This document shows positions 1 through 8,012 of a stretch of 40,857 bases of DNA, one piece after another (within the stretch, counting starts at the first letter, position 1; each line of letters opens with the position of its first letter). Position numbers and translations under genes: made by a program. Source of the DNA: Candidatus Staskawiczbacteria bacterium. GTDB lineage: Bacteria > Patescibacteriota > Minisyncoccia > Minisyncoccales > Staskawiczbacteraceae. The notes beneath the pieces were generated by a model, which ran no database searches, was not told the origin of the DNA, and saw only the letters and a list, made by a program, of their open reading frames with translations. The stretch lies in assembly GCA_026395295.1 (NCBI GenBank), contig JAPLYZ010000005.1, positions 1 through 40,857 on the forward strand, read 5' to 3'.

Positions 1-90
1 CTTTGCTATGTCTTTTTGTTCGTGACCTGCATTGAACATAGCTTCAATGCGGTCGCGTTCGAATTGGCTTAATTTTGGTTTCTTTTTCAT
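1..90 (-). mobile_element. N-terminal fragment of an IS30-like transposase (continues beyond window)
   Basis: Reverse-strand translation MKKKPKLSQFERDRIEAMFNAGHEQKDIAK resembles the IS30 family N-terminal HTH (LSxxERxxIxxLxxxGxSxxxIA); ORF is open at the window edge. Confidence 0.6.
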
Positions 91-120
91 CGGTTATCTT
101 AACCGATTTTCAGTTGCGAT

Positions 121-270
121 TCAAAACGGAATTAGCGGTTTACCGATTAATGATCCCTTAACCAATTTATAAACACCCCTTCCCTTAACGAAAAGATAAA
201 TGCTTCCAGCAATCAAAACTGGCCAGCCGATTCCTAAAATTAAACCTCTGATCATAGATAAATACTCCAT
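121..270 (-). CDS. Small single-pass membrane protein (49 aa), hypothetical
   Basis: Hand translation: MEYLSMIRGLILGIGWPVLIAGSIYLFVKGRGVYKLVKGSLIGKPLIPF*; one hydrophobic segment. Not in the ORF track (below length cut-off). Confidence 0.4.
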   Translation of the reverse strand: MEYLSMIRGLILGIGWPVLIAGSIYLFVKGRGVYKLVKGSLIGKPLIPF

Positions 271-295
271 ATTAATATTATTTTAAAATTAGATT

Positions 296-598
296 TTATT
301 CGACTTTTTTAATATCCGGATATTTTGTGAATATAGAACTCAGAGCTCCTTTTACAATTTGCCCGGATAGCTGAACGTATTCGTCTATCAATTGCTCAAC
401 AACGTCCGCCGGATTCCCTTTCACGTCTGCTACCTTTCCTTGTTCATCAATCATCAACCCCAACACATTGCGCGCCTTCAATATGGCTATGTCTGGCCCC
501 AGAATAACCGCTTGCTTGGCAATAATCTCTGATATTAAAGATATATATTGGCTTTTTTCGTCCATTTTTTTAAATTTTTTAAATTTAATTTTTACCAC
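296..598 (-). CDS. Hypothetical protein (100 aa), co-directional with the response regulator
   Basis: ORF 5 nt downstream of the response regulator on the same strand. Confidence 0.55.
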   Translation of the reverse strand: MVKIKFKKFKKMDEKSQYISLISEIIAKQAVILGPDIAILKARNVLGLMIDEQGKVADVKGNPADVVEQLIDEYVQLSGQIVKGALSSIFTKYPDIKKVE

Positions 599-603
599 GA
601 CCT

Positions 604-975
604 TTATTTTTTACTCAATTTTTCTTTCACCCTTTTTACCACTTCTGCAAGCGACCAGTCAGACTTAACCAAATAATCGTACGCCCCTTTCTCCAAAAAA
701 TCAGCCACGCTTTTGTCATTATTCAGGTTCGTCAAAACAATTATCTCTGCATTCTTGCCCCACTTGTCCTGCCTTAATTTCTCAGTCATTTCCATGCCGT
801 TCATAATTGGCATTACCACATCCGCCAAAATCAAGTCCGGATGCGCCCTTAACGCAATGTCTAGCCCTTCTTTGCCATTTTGAGCGCCTATGGCCTCGAA
901 CCCTTCCGAGGTGAGCTCATCACGCATTAAATTTAGTAATACTTTATCGTCTTCTACTATTAATATTTTTTTCAT
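604..975 (-). CDS. Stand-alone response regulator receiver domain (CheY-like)
   Basis: MKKILIVEDDKVLLNLMRDEL...PDLILADVVMPIMNGMEM...IIVLTN...YLVKSDWSLAEVVKRV; no output domain. Confidence 0.9.
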   Translation of the reverse strand: MKKILIVEDDKVLLNLMRDELTSEGFEAIGAQNGKEGLDIALRAHPDLILADVVMPIMNGMEMTEKLRQDKWGKNAEIIVLTNLNNDKSVADFLEKGAYDYLVKSDWSLAEVVKRVKEKLSKK

Positions 976-1051
976 AATAATATTACAATTAAAAAATAAT
1001 CCGACCTTTTACAATTATACCACAAAATGATAAACCAAGAAACAATGTCAA

Positions 1052-1495
1052 TTAAAATAGCGATTTAGATCCTTCTTGCTGATCAAGAGCTTCGTTGACC
1101 AACCTGTCTGCTTCCTTATTTTTATCGCGCGGAATATGCTTAAACTTCACCGACTTGAAATCAAATTTTAAATTCCATATCTCTATGAAAAATTGCTGTA
1201 TTTTCGGATCTGACAGCCTGTAATCTCCATTCAATTGCTTTACAACCAATTCCGAGTCAGACCTTACTTCAACATCTGATATTTCGGCAATGGCTTTTCC
1301 AAAAACCGCTTTGAACTTTTTCAGAGCAAAAATAATCGCGCTGTATTCGGCATCGTTGTTTGTAAGATTATCTCCCAAATATTCGCCATATTTTTTTATA
1401 ACTTGTTCCTGTTCGTTGCAAAAAACCACTCCAATGCCTGCTTTGCCTGGGTTTCCCCGCGAGCCCCCGTCTGTATAGATAATTATTTTTTTCAT
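1052..1495 (-). CDS. rnhA: Ribonuclease HI family protein
   Basis: IYTDGGSRGNPGKAGIGVV...NNDAEYSAIIFAL...VRSDSELVVKQLNG...HIPRDKNKEADRLVNEAL. Confidence 0.88.
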   Translation of the reverse strand: MKKIIIYTDGGSRGNPGKAGIGVVFCNEQEQVIKKYGEYLGDNLTNNDAEYSAIIFALKKFKAVFGKAIAEISDVEVRSDSELVVKQLNGDYRLSDPKIQQFFIEIWNLKFDFKSVKFKHIPRDKNKEADRLVNEALDQQEGSKSLF

Positions 1496-1526
1496 TTTTA
1501 GAATAATTAGATTAATTAGAATAATT

Positions 1527-1790
1527 TCAAATTAGGCCTTCTTGATATTCTTGGCCGTTTAATTTTGGAAACATTGGTAAGATGTTTTGCACCCTGCCCA
1601 CTTGGCCGTCTTCCAGCCGTACCTTGCATCCGCGCGGATGGAAACTATCAGACGTTAAAATGTCTTTTACTCTTCCACGAGTGAGCTTCCCTGTTGGCTG
1701 GTCTTTTTTCAAAACAATGTCCACCTCCGCTCCTATTTTTATATTTGCTCTGGTCTGCCCTGAGCCATGCCAAATAATTTCTGAATCCAT
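1527..1790 (-). CDS. YwbE family (DUF2196-like) protein
   Basis: GAEVDIVLKKDQPTGKLTRGRVKDILTSDSFHPRGCKVRLEDGQVGRVQNI. Confidence 0.75.
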   Translation of the reverse strand: MDSEIIWHGSGQTRANIKIGAEVDIVLKKDQPTGKLTRGRVKDILTSDSFHPRGCKVRLEDGQVGRVQNILPMFPKLNGQEYQEGLI

Positions 1791-1861
1791 ATATCTTAAA
1801 AACTAAACTTCAGGTGGTTCAGAAACTACGCTATCGCGTAAAATATGAACCAACTACTTTT

Positions 1862-3604
1862 TTATGCGACTTCGGCGTTGTAGCAACTCTCGCAGTAAAC
1901 AATCTCCGGCCTGTCGGGAGCATAACTGGTTTCAAACTCATTAGTGCATTTTCCGGTGTGGTGCGAATGCTTTTTATCGCACATGCACTGCCTGTGCCAA
2001 AGTTTTAACGGATTGCGCTGCTTAACGCGTTCAAAATGCCGGCAATTATGGCATAGCGAAGGAATTGGAATTCTCATTTTTTTATAAAACTGAAATTCTT
2101 CCGGGGTTATCTTAAAAGCAACTGTACAGTTGTCTCCGCAACTGCCCCTGTGATTGCATTCAATAATTTCTTTCGTAATTACTTCGTCTGCTTTATCAAT
2201 GGACTGCGGAATTTTATCTGAATGTAATGTAATTTCATATTGTCTTTGCTTGTCTTCTCCCCACGCGTAACCAAGAGAACCCGCCTGGTCTTTTGTTTTG
2301 GAGAAAAATTCTTGAGCAATGGTCTGATTGTACGGAAAAGGCATAAATTCCAGCGGGAATGTGTCGCCGTAAGAATAATTTATGCCTCTTTCGCCCTTAA
2401 ACGGCATAGATTTCATTTGTTCCTTTATCTTAGAAACAAACTTTTCATATTCCTCTTTTGTAAATTGCTTGTTGAAAATGCAATAATGCTTGTTGCGAAG
2501 ACCTACGCAACCGAAAAGGTTAGAAGATAAATGGCAATTGACGCAATACTCCGCCCCGGTCAATCCGTCCCAACATTCATTAGAAAAATACACCGAAGAA
2601 CATTGGTAACCAATACTTGAACACTCGTAAATAAGTTCGGATGATTTACCCCAATAAGTATAATCCATTACGTCCTTAGCCTCCATAATGCCGAAAAGGT
2701 TCTTTCCGTCTTCAACTTTCTTACAATTAAATCCGCTTGATACATTTTTGCATTCTTCCAACCAATTGCCCGATGACTTAACGCTATGGCGAGAAACAAG
2801 CGCCGGAACTATTTTTTGGCTGACTATTAATGAGAGCTTATTTCTAAGAACGCCAATTGTTTCGGTGTTTCCCAAATCAAAATCTTTTATTTTTTCTTTG
2901 TACTCTTCTTTAGAATACTGCTCGTTAAATAAACAATAGCTCTTGTTGCGTAAATTAACGCATCCAAGGCAACTGTCGCAATTTCGGCAATTGATCAAAA
3001 AAGCAGAGTTACTGCAACTGACACATTCTTGAGAATATTTTAGCCGATTAGAACTGTAAACATCTATGCACTCGTAACAAAGCTCGGAGGAGTGAAGGTT
3101 ATAGCAGTCCATGCTTTCTTTTGCTCCCCAAAATGAAGTGCCGTATGAACAATTTTCATTATCGGCCGCGGCAAAAATCAGATAGCAATTCTTATTATCG
3201 CTGGCGCGGTTTGTATAATCGCTGTTAACATTTACATGTTGCTGGATAATTCCCATGCGTGGCACAGCCCTAAAAAGTTCATTAAATTGGGAAAAGAAAG
3301 GTTTGCTGAAATCATAATCTCGCGCATAAACTGCAGCGTCCCAATTATCCGACCACCAGCACTCATAGCAATACACTTTGAAAAAACTATTCTGCGGGAA
3401 CATAACTATTTTATCCTTCTGGCATAAATCGCATTTGCGCTTGAAAAGCGTTCGCTCGTTTCTCCAGGCAAGGCGTTTTGTAAGCCTGCACTCCGGGCAA
3501 AAGGTGGGCGCTGGAACTTTCATCTTTTCATAAAAATCAAAATCCTCGGGCTCAATTGTGAACTCATGCTTACAGTTCTGACAAACTTTTGTCTCTGATT
3601 CCAT
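1862..3604 (-). CDS. Cysteine-rich zinc-ribbon/repeat protein, paralog A (580 aa)
   Basis: N-terminal CQNCKHEFTIEPEDFDFYEKMKVPAPTFCPECR; two Cys-rich modules each ending CxGCVxLRNKxYCxFNxQxxKEEY; C-terminus KCTNEFETSYAPDRPEIVYCESCYNAEVA. Confidence 0.8.
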   Translation of the reverse strand: MESETKVCQNCKHEFTIEPEDFDFYEKMKVPAPTFCPECRLTKRLAWRNERTLFKRKCDLCQKDKIVMFPQNSFFKVYCYECWWSDNWDAAVYARDYDFSKPFFSQFNELFRAVPRMGIIQQHVNVNSDYTNRASDNKNCYLIFAAADNENCSYGTSFWGAKESMDCYNLHSSELCYECIDVYSSNRLKYSQECVSCSNSAFLINCRNCDSCLGCVNLRNKSYCLFNEQYSKEEYKEKIKDFDLGNTETIGVLRNKLSLIVSQKIVPALVSRHSVKSSGNWLEECKNVSSGFNCKKVEDGKNLFGIMEAKDVMDYTYWGKSSELIYECSSIGYQCSSVYFSNECWDGLTGAEYCVNCHLSSNLFGCVGLRNKHYCIFNKQFTKEEYEKFVSKIKEQMKSMPFKGERGINYSYGDTFPLEFMPFPYNQTIAQEFFSKTKDQAGSLGYAWGEDKQRQYEITLHSDKIPQSIDKADEVITKEIIECNHRGSCGDNCTVAFKITPEEFQFYKKMRIPIPSLCHNCRHFERVKQRNPLKLWHRQCMCDKKHSHHTGKCTNEFETSYAPDRPEIVYCESCYNAEVA

Positions 3605-3609
3605 AATTT

Positions 3610-4755
3610 TTATTTTTTGAAAAAATCGTTAAGGCATTTTTCAAATTTTTGCAAGTGCTCGTTTTTGATGCGAAAACCCGATGCCTGGGCGTGTCCGCCA
3701 TAAGTCATTAAAAACCTGTCGCAAGATTTCATTGCGTCAACCGAATTAGTGCCTTTTGGATTTCTTACAGAACCGCAAGACTCTTTATCCATTTTCTTAA
3801 ATATAAAAGCCGGCTTCTCGTATTTGTTGCAAATTGTTGAAGCCACCGAGCCCGCCAAAGTTAATTTCCACGAGGGGTCGCCCTCAAAAATAACCGGCTC
3901 GTCTTTTTTTTGCGAAATCCTCCTTTCCACCTCTTGTATTATATTTTTAACCTGCGTCTGCTTGTATTTATTTTTTTCCAAAAGCGTTTGGACCATCTCC
4001 TCGCACTTTTTTCTGTCGGAAGATGTTAAAAGCAAGTATGACTCATTTTCAAAATTTATAGACTCAGCGGCATTCAAGGCAGAAATAATTTTCTGCATAG
4101 ATTCTCCAAAAACCTTTCCGTCTCCCAGAATATCCAAAAATGCCCTTAATGCCGGGCGAAAAGTGTGTTTTAGCGACCTAAGCCCTTGCTCAATTATCTC
4201 CTGATTTTGCTCAACCTGCGGAACCATATCGGCAATTGTTCCCAAAGCCGCCAACTCTAAAAAACTGTTTTTTAAATTTTTAGAAATATTTTTACCCAAC
4301 AAATCTTCACAAAGATTGAAGGTGACTCCCACGTTCGCCAAGCCTTTGAACGGGTAATCGTCATCTTCTTGTTTTGGATCAACAATGATAGATGCCTTCG
4401 GAACGCCGGCTAAGGGTTCGTGGTGGTCAATTACTATCACCTCAAAACCCATTTTATTCGCCGCATCAATTTCTTTAACATTTCCGATGCCAAGATCCAA
4501 AGTTATGAAAAGCGCCGGAGTTTTGTCTTTAAGCATATCCAGTGCCTTTGCATTTATTCCATACCCGTCTTTTTCTCTGTCTGGGAAAAAGGCGCAGTTT
4601 ACATGTCCGCCCAAGCTTTTAATTGCCTCCTCCAAAATAACAACCGATGATATGCCGTCTAAGTCAGAATCGCCATACAAAATAATCCGCTCTTTGTTTT
4701 GAACAGCTTTTTTAATCCTCTCTGCCGCCTTCTCTATGTTTTTAATTTTTCTCAT
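3610..4755 (-). CDS. DHH/DHHA1 family phosphoesterase (RecJ-like single-strand exonuclease)
   Basis: ILYGDSDLDGISSVVIL, VIVIDHHEP, C-terminal SCGSVRNPKGTNSVDAMKSC..MTYGGHAQASGFRI. Confidence 0.85.
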   Translation of the reverse strand: MRKIKNIEKAAERIKKAVQNKERIILYGDSDLDGISSVVILEEAIKSLGGHVNCAFFPDREKDGYGINAKALDMLKDKTPALFITLDLGIGNVKEIDAANKMGFEVIVIDHHEPLAGVPKASIIVDPKQEDDDYPFKGLANVGVTFNLCEDLLGKNISKNLKNSFLELAALGTIADMVPQVEQNQEIIEQGLRSLKHTFRPALRAFLDILGDGKVFGESMQKIISALNAAESINFENESYLLLTSSDRKKCEEMVQTLLEKNKYKQTQVKNIIQEVERRISQKKDEPVIFEGDPSWKLTLAGSVASTICNKYEKPAFIFKKMDKESCGSVRNPKGTNSVDAMKSCDRFLMTYGGHAQASGFRIKNEHLQKFEKCLNDFFKK

Positions 4756-4773
4756 GTAATAATTATTTAAGCG

Positions 4774-4906
4774 AGGAAATGAATTTTAAAGGCACCTTCG
4801 GAGCCCCGCCAGCTTGGTTTTCGCGAAGCGAAATGGCGGGGCGAGAATGAGGCGCGCCGAGCTGCTGGGCGAGGCGACGCCGGTGCCGATTAAAATTTAT
4901 TTCCGA
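4774..4906. repeat. Intergenic long inverted-repeat element with GC-rich nested hairpin
   Basis: Left end GGAAATGAATTTTAAAGGCACC pairs with right end GGTGCCGATTAAAATTTATTTCC; nested GCCCCGCCA...TGGCGGGGC. Confidence 0.65.
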
Positions 4907-4912
4907 GCGAAA

Positions 4913-5974
4913 TTATCCCAGCGCTTCAAGGCCAGGCAATTTGTCGCCTGCTAAATATGACAACATTGCTCCTCCGCCGGTTGAGACATGGCTGAACTTA
5001 TCAATCATACCTTGCTTGTTCACAAAATCAACCGTGTCCCCGCCGCCAACAATAGAAAACGCCTTGCTCTTAATAATTGCTTTCGCAATTGCCAGCGTTC
5101 CTTTTTCATATTTTTTATCCTCAAACTTTCCAAATGGCCCATTCCATAAAATTGTTTTTGCCTGCATTATTTTCTCTTGAAAAATTTTTATTGACTCATT
5201 GTTGATATCTAAAGCATCCAGTTTTCCCGTTGGAAATATTATTTTATCGGGATTCTCAAATTCTATTTTTTTATCTTGCGTCCCTTTTTTTATCAATCCG
5301 CTTATAATTACAGCTTCCGCCGATTTAGAAAAATTATTTATTAGTTTTAACTTTGTCTCTTCAACTTTAACCCCGCCTATTATAACTACCAGCGGTTTAC
5401 CAGGATTTTTCATCACCTTATCTAAAACTTCTATTTCTTTTGCCAAAGTAAAACCGGCCGCCGATGGCAAATATTTGCAAATGCCGGTCATTGAAGCGTG
5501 GTTGCGATGAGAATTGGCGAAAGCATTGTCTACATAAATATCTCCGAGTTTTGATAATTTTTCTGCAAATTCAGGATTATTATCAGTTTCTTCTTTATGA
5601 AACCTTAAGTTTTCAAGCAACAGAATTCCCCCCTCCCCCAAGCTAGCGACTAAACTCTCAACTTCTTTGCCTACGCAATCATCTGCTTTGATAATTTTCA
5701 ACCCTAAATGTTTTTCCAAACTTTTTTGTACTGAAATTAGCCTTAAAGATTCAACTACTTTGCCATCTGGACGGCCTGCATGCCCCATCAAAATAACTTT
5801 TGCTTTATTTTTCACCAAATATTCTATTGTCGGCAAGCTTTGCTTAATTCTATAGTCGTCTAAGATATTCCCCTTTTCGTCCATTGGCACATCAAAATCG
5901 CACCTTATCAAGATGCGTTTTCCGGCAACATTGAAATCTTTCAAAGTTTTCACCCCGTTAGAAGCTTTTGGCAA
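4913..5974 (-). CDS. pgk: Phosphoglycerate kinase
   Basis: KTLKDFNVAGKRILIRCDFDVPMD, MGHAGRPDGK, LLLENLRFHKEE, WNGPFGKFE, GGGDTVDFV, STGGGAMLSYLAG. Start may instead be GTG at 5953 (see findings). Confidence 0.93.
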   Translation of the reverse strand: MPKASNGVKTLKDFNVAGKRILIRCDFDVPMDEKGNILDDYRIKQSLPTIEYLVKNKAKVILMGHAGRPDGKVVESLRLISVQKSLEKHLGLKIIKADDCVGKEVESLVASLGEGGILLLENLRFHKEETDNNPEFAEKLSKLGDIYVDNAFANSHRNHASMTGICKYLPSAAGFTLAKEIEVLDKVMKNPGKPLVVIIGGVKVEETKLKLINNFSKSAEAVIISGLIKKGTQDKKIEFENPDKIIFPTGKLDALDINNESIKIFQEKIMQAKTILWNGPFGKFEDKKYEKGTLAIAKAIIKSKAFSIVGGGDTVDFVNKQGMIDKFSHVSTGGGAMLSYLAGDKLPGLEALG

Positions 5975-6234
5975 AAAAGAATTTTAGTCGGTTTTTGAGA
6001 TATCTTTTTCCCATGCCCGATTTTAAATATTTTTCTCGCGCAAAAGCATCTGATTTATTTATACAGACTTCGCAGTAAATGAGTTTCCACGGTCCCCCGT
6101 ATTTTGTGGACATGTTTTTTCCGGAATTATGTTCTAAAATTCTTTTTTTCATGTCACCAGTAGCACCTGTATACCACTTACCTTGTTGGTTTTGTAATAG
6201 ATAGACGTAAAACATAGTCAGCTTCTAACGGGGT
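5952..6234. mobile_element. Candidate GIY-YIG-bearing palindromic element, 14-nt terminal inverted repeats (family 1)
   Basis: ACCCCGTTAGAAGC (5952-5965) and its exact reverse complement GCTTCTAACGGGGT (6221-6234) flank the GIY-YIG ORF. Confidence 0.6.
5958..6215 (-). CDS. Small GIY-YIG nuclease domain protein (85 aa)
   Basis: MFYVYLLQNQQGKWYTGATGDMKKRILEHNSG...REKYLKSGMGKRYLKNRL. Confidence 0.85.
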   Translation of the reverse strand: MFYVYLLQNQQGKWYTGATGDMKKRILEHNSGKNMSTKYGGPWKLIYCEVCINKSDAFAREKYLKSGMGKRYLKNRLKFFFAKSF

Positions 6235-6265
6235 TCATGTTCTTATTATATAATACTTTTGATAA

Positions 6266-7924
6266 CTACGCTACTTCGCGCTGGTAGCACTCCAGGCAGG
6301 CTACTTTTTGAAAACCAAGCTCGAGACCATAATAATGTTCAATTTCTTTTTTGCAAAAGTAGCAAGTTCCCCTCTGTGGCATTATCATTAAACTAAAAGG
6401 CTTAAACCGTTCCAGGGTGCGCCAATCAAAATGTCTCCGCGGAAGCGGAATTTTGTGCTGTTTATAAAACGCCAGCTCATCTTTGGTAATATTATAACTT
6501 AGTTTTGTTTCCGGACATAAAACGCGTTGCTTCACAATTTCATCTTTAACTTGGTCAATGGTGTCCGGCAAATCGTCTCCGCTGATAATATTTTCGTAAT
6601 GAGGCTCAACAGCCTCTTCCCATTTCACGCCAAATTTCAAAGCTTCGTCCTTAGTCATTGGAAACATCATTTGCGCCAGCGAAAGATTGTATCCACAATA
6701 CGCAACCGATAATGGAAAAAACTTTCCCCATTCTCCCCTATTTTTCATATCTCCTTTAATTCTTCCAACCAAACTTTCGTACTCTTCTTTTGTATATTGC
6801 TTGTTTAATATACAGTATTTCTTTTTGCGCAACCCCACACAACCAAAACAATACTCGCATTCCTCACAGTTGTCTAAATAAGAAGAGTATCGACATGAAG
6901 TAGTGTAAAGATTACACGTATTTCCATAGCCAAGCTGGTCCAACGCGCCAAGGGAGCATTTTTCTGAATCAAAAAGACTTATTGAATCAATGGTCTCCTT
7001 TCCTCGTCCGCGAAAACAGTACCTGCAATTTTCCGAATCTTCAATAAAATAACATTGATAACAATTTTTATCATTATTAAGAAGATTTCCTTGAGAGTTC
7101 ACCGCCTGAAGATTATAATCTTGCCGATGCACAGCGTCTTGCTGAATATGTTGCCATAATTCTTTTTTAAAAGCCTCAACCGAAGAACGCGATGCAAGGT
7201 TGTATTCTGCAATTTTCTTAAAATAATCTTCCTTAGAATATGGCTGATTTAAAACACAATACTTTTGATTCCTTAAATTCCAAGACATAAAACAATTTTG
7301 ACAATTTCGGCAATCATACAAAAACAAACTGTCCATGCAGTCGCGAGAATTAAAAGAATATTTTAAGTTATAACTTTTAAAACAGTACAAACAATCGTAT
7401 GAACGCTCAAGATCCCAGCACATCGCAATATCAATCGAATTTTTACAATTTAACACCCGGTATCCATAACTAATAGACTCGTTGTGCAATCCTGACCGCG
7501 AAAGATATGCATCTTTTGATTCCCACATGTCATCGGTCCAATCAGAGTTAAAGTTTTTAATGCCGGTTTGGTGAGGATGAGGCACTTTTGATTGCAGTTC
7601 AACAAGTTGCTCAATAAATGAGCTCGAAGCATCGTAATCCTTTCCATAAGTAAGCGGATCCCAAGCATCGGACACAAATTCGGCGCGTTCATAAATAGGG
7701 AAAGGAGCTGACTCCGGGATGACCGTTATAATTGTTTTTCCGCTCAACGCCGACTTAGCAATTCTGAATTTTCCAAAGACCCAAAAAGCCAACAAGTATT
7801 TCCAGCGGCAATATACACACATGCTTGGCAGAGGTAAATCAAATTTTTCGTAGAATAAAGAATCTTCTTCCAGAATAGAAAAATCCTTATGACATTTTTC
7901 GCATTGTTTTGTTTCTTGTTGCAT
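6266..7924 (-). CDS. Cysteine-rich repeat protein, paralog B (552 aa)
   Basis: CEKCHKDFSILEEDSLFYEKFDLPLPSMCVYCR; CQNCFMSWNLRNQKYCVLNQPYSKEDY; YCFGCVGLRKKKYCILNKQYTKEEYE; ends ACLECYQREVA. Confidence 0.8.
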   Translation of the reverse strand: MQQETKQCEKCHKDFSILEEDSLFYEKFDLPLPSMCVYCRWKYLLAFWVFGKFRIAKSALSGKTIITVIPESAPFPIYERAEFVSDAWDPLTYGKDYDASSSFIEQLVELQSKVPHPHQTGIKNFNSDWTDDMWESKDAYLSRSGLHNESISYGYRVLNCKNSIDIAMCWDLERSYDCLYCFKSYNLKYSFNSRDCMDSLFLYDCRNCQNCFMSWNLRNQKYCVLNQPYSKEDYFKKIAEYNLASRSSVEAFKKELWQHIQQDAVHRQDYNLQAVNSQGNLLNNDKNCYQCYFIEDSENCRYCFRGRGKETIDSISLFDSEKCSLGALDQLGYGNTCNLYTTSCRYSSYLDNCEECEYCFGCVGLRKKKYCILNKQYTKEEYESLVGRIKGDMKNRGEWGKFFPLSVAYCGYNLSLAQMMFPMTKDEALKFGVKWEEAVEPHYENIISGDDLPDTIDQVKDEIVKQRVLCPETKLSYNITKDELAFYKQHKIPLPRRHFDWRTLERFKPFSLMIMPQRGTCYFCKKEIEHYYGLELGFQKVACLECYQREVA

Positions 7925-7934
7925 AATTTTTTCC

Positions 7935-8002
7935 TGTCATTCCCGCGAAAGCGGGAATCCAGAGTTTAATTTACTGGATTCCCAATCAAGTTGGGAATGA
8001 CA
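7935..8002. repeat. Gene-less palindromic element (family 2): two inverted arms around an 11-nt spacer
   Basis: TGTCATTCCCGCGAAAGCGGGAATCCAG (7935-7962) / AGTTTAATTTA / CTGGATTCCCAATCAAGTTGGGAATGACA (7974-8002). Confidence 0.85.
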
Positions 8003-8012
8003 CGGCGATATT

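Noticed and set aside
3749-4204. Plus-strand ORFs antisense to recJ, pgk, secA and others in the track
   Set aside because: Compositional shadows of real minus-strand genes; no domain motifs or start-site support.
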